NCBI RefSeq assembly: GCF_014647495.1
Contig: NZ_BMPH01000014.1
Location: 39,253-103,252 of the forward strand
Reading direction: 5' to 3'
Source of the DNA: Glutamicibacter protophormiae
Lineage (GTDB): Bacteria > Actinomycetota > Actinomycetes > Actinomycetales > Micrococcaceae
Length of the DNA: 64,000 nt
Below the pieces are notes generated by a model. The model saw only the letters and a program-made list of their open reading frames with translations, ran no database searches and was not told the DNA's origin. Position numbers and translations under genes: made by a program. This document shows, in pieces, positions 36,501 to 44,400 of this stretch. Numbering within the stretch: the stretch's first letter is position 1; each line of letters begins with the position of its first letter.

Positions 36501-36992
36501 TCAGCGAAAGCGCTCGGCCCATGAACTGTCGCTGAACTCCGATAGTTGGCGAATCTGCGATTCGGCACGCAACTTCAGATCACTCAGCAAGGCCTCGTCC
36601 AGCGTCGGCTCCTCACCCACCATCAGAAGCAGGGTGCGCCACATGTTGTGCTTGGCGTTCAGCAGGCCAGTCAGCACATCGAGCTGTGTCTGGGCCAGCG
36701 TCTGGCGACGCTGCCGCAGGGGGTTGAGCAAGTTGATCTTGCCTAGAAGCTTAGCCCAGGGCTCGGCCAGCAACGCAAGGCCATGGGGCTCACGGCCCAG
36801 CTTCTTCAAGATGCGCTCGAGATCCTGCTGGTCTTCTTTGACCTGCAACCAGAGGGAATGGAAGACGGCCGCATGTTGGGTATCCGCCCACATCCGTTTT
36901 GCGCTGGCGAAGTGTTCCAGCCCAGCAGCGGAACCCAAATGGTGTTCACTGAGGTATTTGTGCAATTTCTCGTGATCGATTGGCTTCTTCAC
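36501..36992 (-). CDS. Conserved helical protein of unknown function
   Basis: The 163-residue protein is predicted almost all alpha-helical. It has a His-rich N-terminus (HEKLHKYLSEHH), then GSAAGLEHFASA, a KEDQQDLERILKKLG helix and a LNAKHNMWRTLLLM helix. This spacing is like a widespread uncharacterised ferritin-like group (about 160 residues), but I cannot assign metal ligands. GTG 36992 has GAGGA 9 nt upstream. It lies directly upstream of the flavoprotein gene. Confidence 0.65.
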   Translation of the reverse strand: MKKPIDHEKLHKYLSEHHLGSAAGLEHFASAKRMWADTQHAAVFHSLWLQVKEDQQDLERILKKLGREPHGLALLAEPWAKLLGKINLLNPLRQRRQTLAQTQLDVLTGLLNAKHNMWRTLLLMVGEEPTLDEALLSDLKLRAESQIRQLSEFSDSSWAERFR

Positions 36993-37295
36993 TTCGTGGC
37001 ATCCTCACGCAACTAGGCATTTTCATCCACCCGGAAAAGCTACTAATCCGGTCCCTTGTGCCAAGAGTAGGGAGAGTTCGGCTGCGCTGGCCCGCCTGAG
37101 ACGCGAACTCATGGGAAACCACCAGAAATGCGTGGCGGCACTGCTTGGATTCCTGCGGGCGGGGGAAGACGCATTGCGCAGAAATGTTGCGTTCTTCTTC
37201 GCGTTTCCTGTGATTTGGGACTGGTATGCCGAGCCCGGACGCAAGCCGGCATAAACTCCAGCTGAAGCAGAGTCGACATCCCGGAAGGATATTGC
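36993..37295. other. Gene-free divergent region
   Basis: About 300 bp lie between the divergent starts of the helical protein and the YbdK-like gene. It should hold both promoters. I see no supported gene, and only short reading frames in shadow positions. Confidence 0.5.
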
Positions 37296-38420
37296 ATGCC
37301 CCGAACTTTCGGGATCGAGGAAGAGTTTTTTCTCGTGAATCCCCAGACCGCGACTTTGGCTACGGTCCCACCCGGTTTACTGGAACACGTGCAGGGCGAA
37401 GACCTGGCCGGGGCAACACTCGTCCCGGAACTCCTCGGTTCCCAAGTTGAACTAGTTTCCGGAATTTGCACCACCGCCTCCGATGCCTTGGAAAGCTTGC
37501 TGATGGGTCGACGGAAGCTTCAGGAAGCTTGCGCGGGTGCGGGCCTGGTGCCAGTAGCGACGGGCACGCCGCCCTTCCTTCCCGGAGAGACGGAGATATC
37601 CGAAGGGCAGCGTTACGAGGACATCCAGCATTTCGTGCCGGGCATCGTGCGCGAACATTACATCAACGGGTTGCATATTCATGTGCATATCCCGGACGCG
37701 GAGAGCGGGCTGCAAGCCATGAACGTACTGCGCCCGTGGCTACCGGCGCTGACAGCCATAGGGGCGAACTCACCGGTATGGAACGGTGAGCTCAGCGGGT
37801 TCGAGTCCTGGAGGATGGTGCATTACCGCCGTTGGTCCGTGATAGGCGTTCCTCCGGCGTTCGACTCCATGGATCACTACCAACGGTTGCGTCGGATAAT
37901 GCTTAATTCCGGCGCATTGCTCGACGCCGGACATATCGGTTGGGCTGTGCGCCTGTCCGAGCACAATCCCACGATAGAGGTCCGCGCGGCCGACGAACAA
38001 TTGACGGCCGGCGAATCGGTGGCCATCGCCATGTTGGTCAGGGCTCTGGTGGATACCGGCCTCGCGCAGGGACGCATGGCCAAGACCGTGGAGGACCGGC
38101 TACTGGATCTCGGTCTCTGGCATGCCTCCAAGATGGGCATGTCTGGACCCCTATTCGACGCGGGAACCGAAACCAGGCTGGAACCGGAGCAAGTGCTGAG
38201 GCAATTGCTCGACTACGCAGGCGAACATCTAGCAAACAACGGTGATCTCGATTTCGTGCAAAACTACTTCGCCCGGATTGCATCCGTTGGAAACGGCGCC
38301 CAACGGCAGCGCGCAAGCTGGGCACGCGGGGGAGGCCCGGCCCTCGTGCAAGACGCCCAGCAGGAGTTCGCACGGCGAAACGATGCCGGCCTTCCACACC
38401 AACCCGTGACGGGCTGGTAG
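37296..38420 (+). CDS. ybdK: Carboxylate-amine ligase, YbdK/GCS2 family
   Basis: The 374-residue protein is a glutamate-cysteine ligase 2-type enzyme: it opens with the metal/ATP motif FGIEEEFFLVN (Glu8-10) and has EISEGQRYEDI, HIHVHIPD, RPWLPALTAIGANSPVW and ARLSEHNPTIEVRAAD-like segments. Such enzymes join a carboxylate (often glutamate gamma-carboxyl) to an amine with ATP. Start is ATG 37296 with AAGGAT upstream. The next two genes encode a haem-oxygenase-like diiron protein and a CDGSH protein, which suggests a small modification pathway rather than glutathione-type synthesis. Confidence 0.85.
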   Translation: MPRTFGIEEEFFLVNPQTATLATVPPGLLEHVQGEDLAGATLVPELLGSQVELVSGICTTASDALESLLMGRRKLQEACAGAGLVPVATGTPPFLPGETEISEGQRYEDIQHFVPGIVREHYINGLHIHVHIPDAESGLQAMNVLRPWLPALTAIGANSPVWNGELSGFESWRMVHYRRWSVIGVPPAFDSMDHYQRLRRIMLNSGALLDAGHIGWAVRLSEHNPTIEVRAADEQLTAGESVAIAMLVRALVDTGLAQGRMAKTVEDRLLDLGLWHASKMGMSGPLFDAGTETRLEPEQVLRQLLDYAGEHLANNGDLDFVQNYFARIASVGNGAQRQRASWARGGGPALVQDAQQEFARRNDAGLPHQPVTGW

Positions 38421-38499
38421 GTCCCGATCTGGCTGAGACACATTGTGGGAATTCTCTGGCAATCCGAACCCCGGCCCGGTAATCGGGTTGGACATTGCC

Positions 38500-38505
38500 T
38501 ATAGT
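38500..38505 (+). promoter_or_regulatory. -10 element for the diiron-CDGSH pair
   Basis: TATAGT is a near-consensus -10, about 80 bp after the YbdK stop. A start site near 38512 would place the TTG at 38495 outside the mRNA and supports the GTG at 38546 as the true start of the next gene. Confidence 0.45.
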
Positions 38506-38545
38506 CGATTTTTCAGTATGTGCGCACGAAGGAGCAGGTGGAGAA

Positions 38546-39574
38546 GTGGAGCTTCCAGAAGATCGAGGCCGGATCAGCGAATCTCTTTTCGAGGTGCTGA
38601 GAACCTACGACGCCGATGTCGATCTGTCCGGTTTGGAACATGACGCCTTCGAAGTTCTGGACTCGGAAGACATCCTCTATAGCGAGGACATCCAGATTCT
38701 CCTCTTCGCCCTCTACGAACTGCACTACCGCGGGTTCGACCGGGTCGATGCACGCTGGGAATGGAATCCGTCGCTGCTGGGCCTTCGAGCAAAGATTGAA
38801 GAGCGGTTTGAGGCACGATTGCGGCAGATCGCCGGGGATGTAAGTTTCTCGCTCGGCTCCGCACAGGATACGGCTCGCCAGCTTTTCGCCCTTGCCAGCG
38901 CGGACGGCGGGCCATCGGTCTCGAACTACATATCCCGGCATGCGACGATTGAGCAAACGCGCGAATTCCTCATGCATAAGTCCATCTACCAGCTTAAGGA
39001 AGCCGACCCGCATTCGTGGGCGATCCCACGGCTGACCGGGCGCGGAAAGTCCGCATTGATGGAGATCCAGTTCGACGAATACGGGGCAGGCCGGCCTGGT
39101 GCCATGCACTCCGAGCTATTCGAGATAACCATGCGGGGACTGGGGCTCGACTCCGAGTTCGGAGCCTACATCGAGTCCTTGCCCGCTATCACGCTGGCGT
39201 CGGTCAACATGATGTCGTTCTTCGGCCTGCATCGCCGTTTGCGCGGCAGTATCGCCGGTCACCTAGCCATCTACGAGATGACATCCTCGATCCCCAATGC
39301 CCGGTATGCGCGCGGATTCCGACGCCTGGGCTTCGACTCCCCGGTGACGGATTACTTCGATGAGCACGTGGAAGCCGACGCAGTCCACGAGCAGATCGCC
39401 GGACGCGACCTGGCGGGCGGATTGATCGAGCAGGATCCCAGCATCGCCGAAGCGGTGTTTTTCGGCGCGCAGGCGGCTTGCGCCATCGACGCCCTAGTGG
39501 GAACCCACCAGCTTGAAGCGTGGGGCCGGGGCGACTCGTCCCTGCGTCAACCGAAAGTGAAGGTCCAGGGATGA
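38546..39574 (+). CDS. Iron-containing redox enzyme, haem-oxygenase-like diiron (HDO) fold
   Basis: The 342-residue protein matches the HDO/iron-containing redox family. Candidate iron ligands appear in order: Glu58/His60 in ALYELHYRGF, Glu178 in FDEYGAGRPG, His188 in AMHSELF, Glu243 in AIYEMTSSIP, and His274/Asp278/His281 in DEHVEADAVHE. HDO enzymes cleave or oxidise C-C and C-N bonds in small molecules (UndA, BesC, SznF). GTG 38546 has GAAGGAG 11 nt upstream and is preferred over TTG 38495. The stop overlaps the CDGSH gene start (ATGA). Confidence 0.85.
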   Translation: MELPEDRGRISESLFEVLRTYDADVDLSGLEHDAFEVLDSEDILYSEDIQILLFALYELHYRGFDRVDARWEWNPSLLGLRAKIEERFEARLRQIAGDVSFSLGSAQDTARQLFALASADGGPSVSNYISRHATIEQTREFLMHKSIYQLKEADPHSWAIPRLTGRGKSALMEIQFDEYGAGRPGAMHSELFEITMRGLGLDSEFGAYIESLPAITLASVNMMSFFGLHRRLRGSIAGHLAIYEMTSSIPNARYARGFRRLGFDSPVTDYFDEHVEADAVHEQIAGRDLAGGLIEQDPSIAEAVFFGAQAACAIDALVGTHQLEAWGRGDSSLRQPKVKVQG

Positions 39575-39774
39575 ACGCGGATGGAGCACAGATCGTGGTC
39601 TGCCCGCAGGGGCCGCTGATCGTCCGTGGCGACTTCGAGATTCTCGACGCAGAAGGCAATGCTGTTCCGACAAGCCGGGAAACAGTGGCCCTGTGTCGCT
39701 GCGGAAGCTCGGCCATCAAACCGTTCTGCGACGGCACGCACAAACTCAAGAAGTTCGAAATGCCACGTGGATGA
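39571..39774 (+). CDS. CDGSH iron-sulfur domain protein
   Basis: The 67-residue protein carries the full CDGSH cluster motif CRCGSSAIKPFCDGTH, with ligands Cys42, Cys44, Cys53 and His57 for a [2Fe-2S] centre. It has no membrane anchor. ATG 39571 overlaps the diiron gene stop and follows GAAGG. Translational coupling to the diiron enzyme suggests it supplies electrons or iron-sulfur redox control to that enzyme; this is an inference. Confidence 0.92.
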   Translation: MNADGAQIVVCPQGPLIVRGDFEILDAEGNAVPTSRETVALCRCGSSAIKPFCDGTHKLKKFEMPRG

Positions 39775-39927
39775 CGGGAATCCGATCCTCGCCCGAACGA
39801 CCTGATGTGGCCAGATTAATGGAGCAGGGAACTTGGCGCGTGAAATCATCTTTAATTACCCACGGCCGCTTGCAGCCCCCGTATATTAAGGTGGAGACCC
39901 CGTCCCGCGACCCCGGAAGAGCCCTCC

Positions 39928-40740
39928 ATGCCCATCCTGAATAAAGACATGACCCTGTGCATCTCGCTGTCCGGCCGGCCGTCGAACATCGGCACCCGCT
40001 TCCACAACTACTTGTACGAGGAACTGGGACTGAACTTCATCTACAAGGCGTTCTCCACCGAGGACTTGGCCGGGGCGATCGCCGGCGTCCGCGCCCTGGG
40101 CATCCGCGGCTGCTCGGTGTCCATGCCGTTCAAGGAAGACGTCATGGCGCTGGTGGACACCATTGAGTCTTCGGCGGCGGCCATCGACTCGGTGAACACC
40201 ATCGTTAACACCGACGGCCGGCTCAGCGCCTCCAACACCGACTTCGAGGCGATCGCCACGCTGATCCAGCGCCACGAGCTGGATCCCTCGCACGCCGTGC
40301 TCGTCCGCGGTTCCGGCGGCATGGCCAAGGCGGTGGTCGGGGCATTCCGCGAAGCCGGATTTGAGAACCTCACGGTGCTCGCACGCAATGCCGCCGCAGG
40401 AGGCGCGCTGGCGCAGAAGTACGGTTATTTCTTTACCGCGGTTGATCCGGAGCCAGACCACCAGATACTGGTCAACGTCACGCCGCTGGGCATGGACGGT
40501 GCGCAGGCTGCCACCCAGTCATTCAGCGACGCGCAGATCGCCGCGGCGGAAACGGTGTTCGACGTGGTCGCGTTCCCGAGTGAAACACCGCTGGTCGCCG
40601 CCGGGCGGAAGCAGGGAAAGCAGGTCATCACCGGGGCCGAGGTGATCGCCCTGCAGGCCGCCGCGCAGTTCGAAAAATATACGGGTCATGCGCTCAGCGC
40701 GGACCAGGTCGCCCGCGCCTCGGAGTTCTCCCGCCTATAG
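39928..40740 (+). CDS. Shikimate dehydrogenase-like protein (atypical AroE family)
   Basis: The 270-residue protein has the AroE fold: catalytic Lys in SVSMPFKEDV, SVNTIVN, the SNTDFEA aspartate and a nucleotide-binding VLVRGSGGMAKAVVGAF segment (about residues 118-135). The substrate loop is unusual: SGRPSNIGTRFHN replaces the usual G-x-P-x-x-H-S-x-S-P-x-x-H-N. So it may act on quinate-like or other substrates and is not the housekeeping AroE. GGAAGAG precedes the ATG. A terminator follows. Confidence 0.8.
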   Translation: MPILNKDMTLCISLSGRPSNIGTRFHNYLYEELGLNFIYKAFSTEDLAGAIAGVRALGIRGCSVSMPFKEDVMALVDTIESSAAAIDSVNTIVNTDGRLSASNTDFEAIATLIQRHELDPSHAVLVRGSGGMAKAVVGAFREAGFENLTVLARNAAAGGALAQKYGYFFTAVDPEPDHQILVNVTPLGMDGAQAATQSFSDAQIAAAETVFDVVAFPSETPLVAAGRKQGKQVITGAEVIALQAAAQFEKYTGHALSADQVARASEFSRL

Positions 40741-40751
40741 GGACAACAAAA

Positions 40752-40777
40752 CCCTGCACCTCGTCGGCGGTGCAGGG
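40752..40777. terminator. Bidirectional terminator
   Basis: CCCTGCACC (40752-40760) pairs with GGTGCAGGG (40769-40777), flanked by AAAA on the left and CTTTG on the right. It separates the AroE-like stop (40740) from the stop of the leftward HtaA gene (40798). Confidence 0.75.
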
Positions 40778-40797
40778 CTTTGCTGTAATAGGTGTTT

Positions 40798-41256
40798 CTA
40801 GCCCCGCAGGGTGACTTCGACTTCTTCCATAGCCTGCCCGGCAGGGTACTGGCCGTTGAACATCTTCGAGCCTTCCTCGGTCACCACGGCGGAGAACCGG
40901 GTCCGGGTCATGCCCATGGCGTGCGAAACCCCGGTCTCGGCCAGTTCCGCAATGGCGGTGCGGCCCTCGGGGGTGTCGATGGTCAGGAAGATCGACTCGC
41001 CCTGGTTCTCGATACGCGGCTCGTTCAGCTCGAGCTTCATCATCCCGCCGTGGCCGGAGAAGGACACCCGGCCGTTGAACCAGATTTCATTGTCGGGAAC
41101 ATCCACGGCCGGGTGCACTGGGAAGGCCAGCGCGTTGCCGACCTGCCACACCCCGTTCGAGGCTTCGATGCGGCCGTCGGCCAGGGATGAAATGTATCCA
41201 ACGAACGAGGCCTTGACGCCCCACTGAAGATGCGGCTGGAAAGCGTCGCCTGCCAT
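40798..41256 (-). CDS. HtaA-domain protein without signal peptide
   Basis: The 152-residue protein is essentially one HtaA domain (LQWGVKASFVGYISSLADGRIEASNGV opens it, in pieces; FNGRVSFSGHGG and FSAVVTEEGSKMFNGQY follow). HtaA domains bind haem at the cell surface in corynebacteria through a conserved Tyr and His. Here there is no signal peptide or anchor, so a cytosolic location is expected. GGAGGAA directly precedes the ATG at 41256, favoured over the ATG at 41268. Confidence 0.75.
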   Translation of the reverse strand: MAGDAFQPHLQWGVKASFVGYISSLADGRIEASNGVWQVGNALAFPVHPAVDVPDNEIWFNGRVSFSGHGGMMKLELNEPRIENQGESIFLTIDTPEGRTAIAELAETGVSHAMGMTRTRFSAVVTEEGSKMFNGQYPAGQAMEEVEVTLRG

Positions 41257-41358
41257 GGGTTCCTCCATAAAGATTGTGCGGGTGACCCCAGTATTTCACA
41301 GCGGGCGAGGGGGCAGGCGGCCCATTCATCTGCCAGCGAATTGTTAATGCCGAATGTT

Positions 41359-41396
41359 AAAAAGCACAGCTGGCAGGGGAATCCTGCCAGCTGTGC
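41359..41396 (-). terminator. Intrinsic terminator of the aminotransferase operon
   Basis: On the minus strand GCACAGCTGGCAGG pairs perfectly with CCTGCCAGCTGTGC (14 bp, 41383-41396 with 41364-41377, 5-nt loop) and is followed by five T residues (41363-41359). This is a classic intrinsic terminator, 9 bp after the stop codon. Confidence 0.88.
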
Positions 41397-41404
41397 GGGT
41401 GCAG

Positions 41405-42769
41405 CTACTTGACGAAGCCGTCGGCGACGAGCAGCGCCTGCTCCAGCTTGTCCAGCGCCTCGATCAGCACCTCGTCCGGGATGTTCATGGCAGGAACCAC
41501 GTGCAGCCGGTTGAAGTTCGCGAACGGCAGCAGGCCTGCCGCGCGGGCGGCGGCGATGACCTGGTTCATCTCCGGCGAGCTGCCGCCGTAGGCGGCCAGC
41601 GGTTCGCGGGTCTCGCGGTTGACGACCAGCTCGATCGCCCAGAACACGCCGGTTCCGCGCACGTCGCCCACCGAGGGGTGGTCCGCCTTGAACTGCGCCA
41701 GGCGCGGGCCGATGATCTCATCGCCCAGGCGCTTGGCGTTGGCGACCAAGTCCTCGTCCTCCATCGCCTTGATGGTGGCCACCGCCGCGGCGCAGGCCAG
41801 CGGGTGTCCCGAGTAGGTCAGGCCGCCCGGGTAGACGCGCTCACGGAAGGTCTCGAAGATCTCCTGCGAGATGGCCACGCCGCCCAGCGGCACGTAGCCG
41901 GAGTTCACGCCCTTGGCGAAGGTGAGCAGGTCCGGGGTGATGTCCCAGTGGTTCACCGCGAACCATTCGCCCGAGCGGCCGAAGCCGGCCATGACCTCGT
42001 CGGCGATGTACACGATGCCGTACTTGCGGGTCAGCTCGCGCACCCCGGCCATGTAGCCCGCCGGCGGCACGTAGATGCCGGCGGTGCCCGGGATGGACTC
42101 CAGGATCAGCGCCGCGATGTTGCCGGCGCCCTCCAGGATGATCAGGTCCTCCAGGTGCTTCAGCGCGCGCTCGGTCTCTTCGGCTTCCGTGGCGGCCCCG
42201 AAGTAGGAGCGGTACGGGTAGGCCGGGAAGAAGTGCACGATGCCGTCCGCGCCGGCGTCCGAGGCGAAGCGCCGCGGGTCGCCGGTGATGTTCACGGCCA
42301 GGTGGGTGCCGCCGTGGTAGGAGCGGTAGGCGGAAAGCACCTTGTGCTTGCCGGTGTGCAGGCGCGCCATGCGCACCGCGTGCTCCACCGCGTCGGCGCC
42401 GCCGTTGGTGAAGAAGATCTTGTCCAGGTCGCCCGGGGTGTGCGATGCGATCAGCCGCGCGGCCTCGGAGCGGGCGTCGTTCACGTGCTGCGGGGCGATC
42501 GTGGCGATCTTGCCGGCCTGCTCGACGATCGCCGCGACGACCTTCGGATGCTGGTGGCCGACGTTGGTGTTGACCAGCTGGCTGGAGAGGTCGATGAGCT
42601 TGTTGCCCTCGCCGTCCCACACGTACGAGCCCTCGGTCTTGAGGACCGTCATCGGGTTGAACGGACCCTGCGCCTGCCAGGAATGGAACACGTGCTCGCG
42701 GTCCAGCTCGTGGGCGCGCCGGCCCTGCGCAATCTGGTCGCTGGTGATATCGCTGATTTCGGTAGTCAT
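41405..42769 (-). CDS. Class III aminotransferase, probably beta-alanine/omega-amino acid:pyruvate type
   Basis: The 454-residue PLP enzyme belongs to class III (omega-amino acid) aminotransferases: FFTNGGADAVEHAVRMAR, DEVMAGFGRSG and PLP Lys286 in TFAKGVNSG. It is 5 bp downstream of the MmsA gene in one operon with a divergent PucR regulator. An aminotransferase plus MmsA fits beta-alanine use: beta-alanine to malonate semialdehyde, then to acetyl-CoA. GABA or taurine remain possible substrates. Confidence 0.88.
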   Translation of the reverse strand: MTTEISDITSDQIAQGRRAHELDREHVFHSWQAQGPFNPMTVLKTEGSYVWDGEGNKLIDLSSQLVNTNVGHQHPKVVAAIVEQAGKIATIAPQHVNDARSEAARLIASHTPGDLDKIFFTNGGADAVEHAVRMARLHTGKHKVLSAYRSYHGGTHLAVNITGDPRRFASDAGADGIVHFFPAYPYRSYFGAATEAEETERALKHLEDLIILEGAGNIAALILESIPGTAGIYVPPAGYMAGVRELTRKYGIVYIADEVMAGFGRSGEWFAVNHWDITPDLLTFAKGVNSGYVPLGGVAISQEIFETFRERVYPGGLTYSGHPLACAAAVATIKAMEDEDLVANAKRLGDEIIGPRLAQFKADHPSVGDVRGTGVFWAIELVVNRETREPLAAYGGSSPEMNQVIAAARAAGLLPFANFNRLHVVPAMNIPDEVLIEALDKLEQALLVADGFVK

Positions 42770-42774
42770 GGGTC

Positions 42775-44277
42775 CTAGTCGTTCTGTGGGAAGCCGAGGT
42801 TGATGCCGCCGTGGCTCGGGTCCAGCCAGCGCTTGGTGACAACCTTGTTGCGGGTGAAGAACTTGAAGCCCTCCGGGCCGTAGGCGTGCTGGTCGCCGAA
42901 CAGCGAAGCCTTCCAGCCGCCGAAGGAGTGGTAGCCCACCGGCACCGGGATCGGCACGTTCACGCCGACCATGCCCACCTGGATCTCGTTCTCGAAGCGG
43001 CGGGCCGCGCCGCCGTCGTTGGTGAACACCGCGGTGCCGTTGCCGTACTTGGAGGAGTTGATCAGCTCGATGCCCTCGTTGAAGGTCTTCACGCGCACCA
43101 CCGAAAGCACCGGGCCGAAGATCTCATCGGTGTAGATGCTCATGTCGGTGGTGACGTTGTCGAACATGGTCGGGTGCAGGAAGAAGCCTTCGCCGTCCGC
43201 GTCGATGGCGCCGGTGCGGCCGTCCAGGGCCAGGGTGGCGCCGGCGGCGATGCCCGCGTCGATGTAGCCGGCGACCTTGTCGCGGTGCTCGCCGGTGATC
43301 AGCGGGCCCATGTCGCAGCCGCGGGTGCCGTCGCCCACGCGCAGGGTCTTGGCGCGTTCGGCGATCTTGCCGACCAGCTCGTCGGCGATGTTCTCCAGCG
43401 CGACGACCACGGAGATCGCCATGCAGCGCTCGCCCGCGGCGCCGAAGCCGGCGTTCACGGCCATGTCCGCGGCCAGGTCCAGATCGGCGTCCGGCAGCAC
43501 CAGCATGTGGTTCTTCGCGCCGCCGAAGGCCTGCACGCGCTTGCCGTTGGCGGTGCCGGTGGAGTAGACGTACTGCGCGATCGGGGTCGAGCCCACGAAG
43601 GACACGGTGGAGATGCGCTCGTCGTTCAGCAGGGTGTCCACCGACTCCTTGTCGCCGTGCACCACGTTCAGCACGCCCTCGGGCAGGCCGGCCTCCGCGA
43701 ACAGCTCGGCCAGCCAGTTGGCGGCCGACGGGTCCTTCTCCGAGGGCTTGAGCACCACGGTGTTGCCCGAGGCGATGGCGACCGGGAAGAACCACAGCGG
43801 CACCATGGCCGGGAAGTTGAACGGGGAGATGATCGCGGACACGCCGACCGGCTGGCGCATGGACTGCACGTCTACGCCGGTGGAGGCGTTCTCCGAGTAC
43901 TCGCCCTTGAGCAGGTACGGCGCGTTGCAGGCCAGCTCCACGACCTCCATGCCGCGGGCGACCTCGCCCAGCGCGTCATCCAGCACCTTGCCGTGCTCCT
44001 CGGTGATGATCGCGGCCAGCTCGCCCTTGCGCTCGGCCAGCAGCTGGCGGAAGGTGAACATGATGGCGGTGCGGCGGGCCAGCGAGGTGTCGCGCCACTT
44101 CGGGAAGGCGGCGTGCGCGGCGGCGATCGCGGCCTCGGTGGTGGCCTTGGAGGCCAGGGCGACCTCGCGGGTCACCTCGCCGGTGGCCGGGTTGTAGATC
44201 TTGCCGGTGCGGTCATCGCCGCTGTAGGCGGCATTGTTGATCCAGTGCTGCAAGGTGGTCGTCAGCGTCGTGCTCAT
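42775..44277 (-). CDS. mmsA: CoA-acylating (methyl)malonate-semialdehyde dehydrogenase
   Basis: The 500-residue enzyme oxidises malonate or methylmalonate semialdehyde with CoA and NAD to acetyl- or propionyl-CoA and CO2. It has SPFNFPAMVP, the FVGSTPIAQYVY NAD motif, the MmsA-specific GGAKNHMLVLPDAD (in place of the usual ELGGK) and catalytic Cys285 in GAAGERCMAIS. AGGAGCC precedes the ATG at 44277. The frame stays open far upstream, antisense to pucR, and that part is not coding. Confidence 0.95.
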   Translation of the reverse strand: MSTTLTTTLQHWINNAAYSGDDRTGKIYNPATGEVTREVALASKATTEAAIAAAHAAFPKWRDTSLARRTAIMFTFRQLLAERKGELAAIITEEHGKVLDDALGEVARGMEVVELACNAPYLLKGEYSENASTGVDVQSMRQPVGVSAIISPFNFPAMVPLWFFPVAIASGNTVVLKPSEKDPSAANWLAELFAEAGLPEGVLNVVHGDKESVDTLLNDERISTVSFVGSTPIAQYVYSTGTANGKRVQAFGGAKNHMLVLPDADLDLAADMAVNAGFGAAGERCMAISVVVALENIADELVGKIAERAKTLRVGDGTRGCDMGPLITGEHRDKVAGYIDAGIAAGATLALDGRTGAIDADGEGFFLHPTMFDNVTTDMSIYTDEIFGPVLSVVRVKTFNEGIELINSSKYGNGTAVFTNDGGAARRFENEIQVGMVGVNVPIPVPVGYHSFGGWKASLFGDQHAYGPEGFKFFTRNKVVTKRWLDPSHGGINLGFPQND

Positions 44278-44342
44278 CGTGGCTCCTAGAATGTCCTCGT
44301 ATGGTTTCCTGCATTCATCATGCGGCACGAACATGGCCTGCA

Positions 44343-44357
44343 ACACACTCAGTGTGT
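44343..44357. promoter_or_regulatory. Perfect inverted repeat in the mmsA-pucR divergent region
   Basis: ACACACT-C-AGTGTGT is a perfect 7+1+7 inverted repeat, 66 bp before mmsA and 44 bp before pucR. It is the best candidate for the PucR binding site. Confidence 0.6.
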
Positions 44358-44400
44358 AATGATTTATCGTGAAGCTGCGACGAAGTGTAAAGGTGCGAGG

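Noticed and set aside
38495..38545. TTG 38495 as start of the diiron protein
   Set aside because: It lies upstream of the probable -10 (38500-38505), so would not be transcribed from that promoter; GTG 38546 has a good GAAGGAG.
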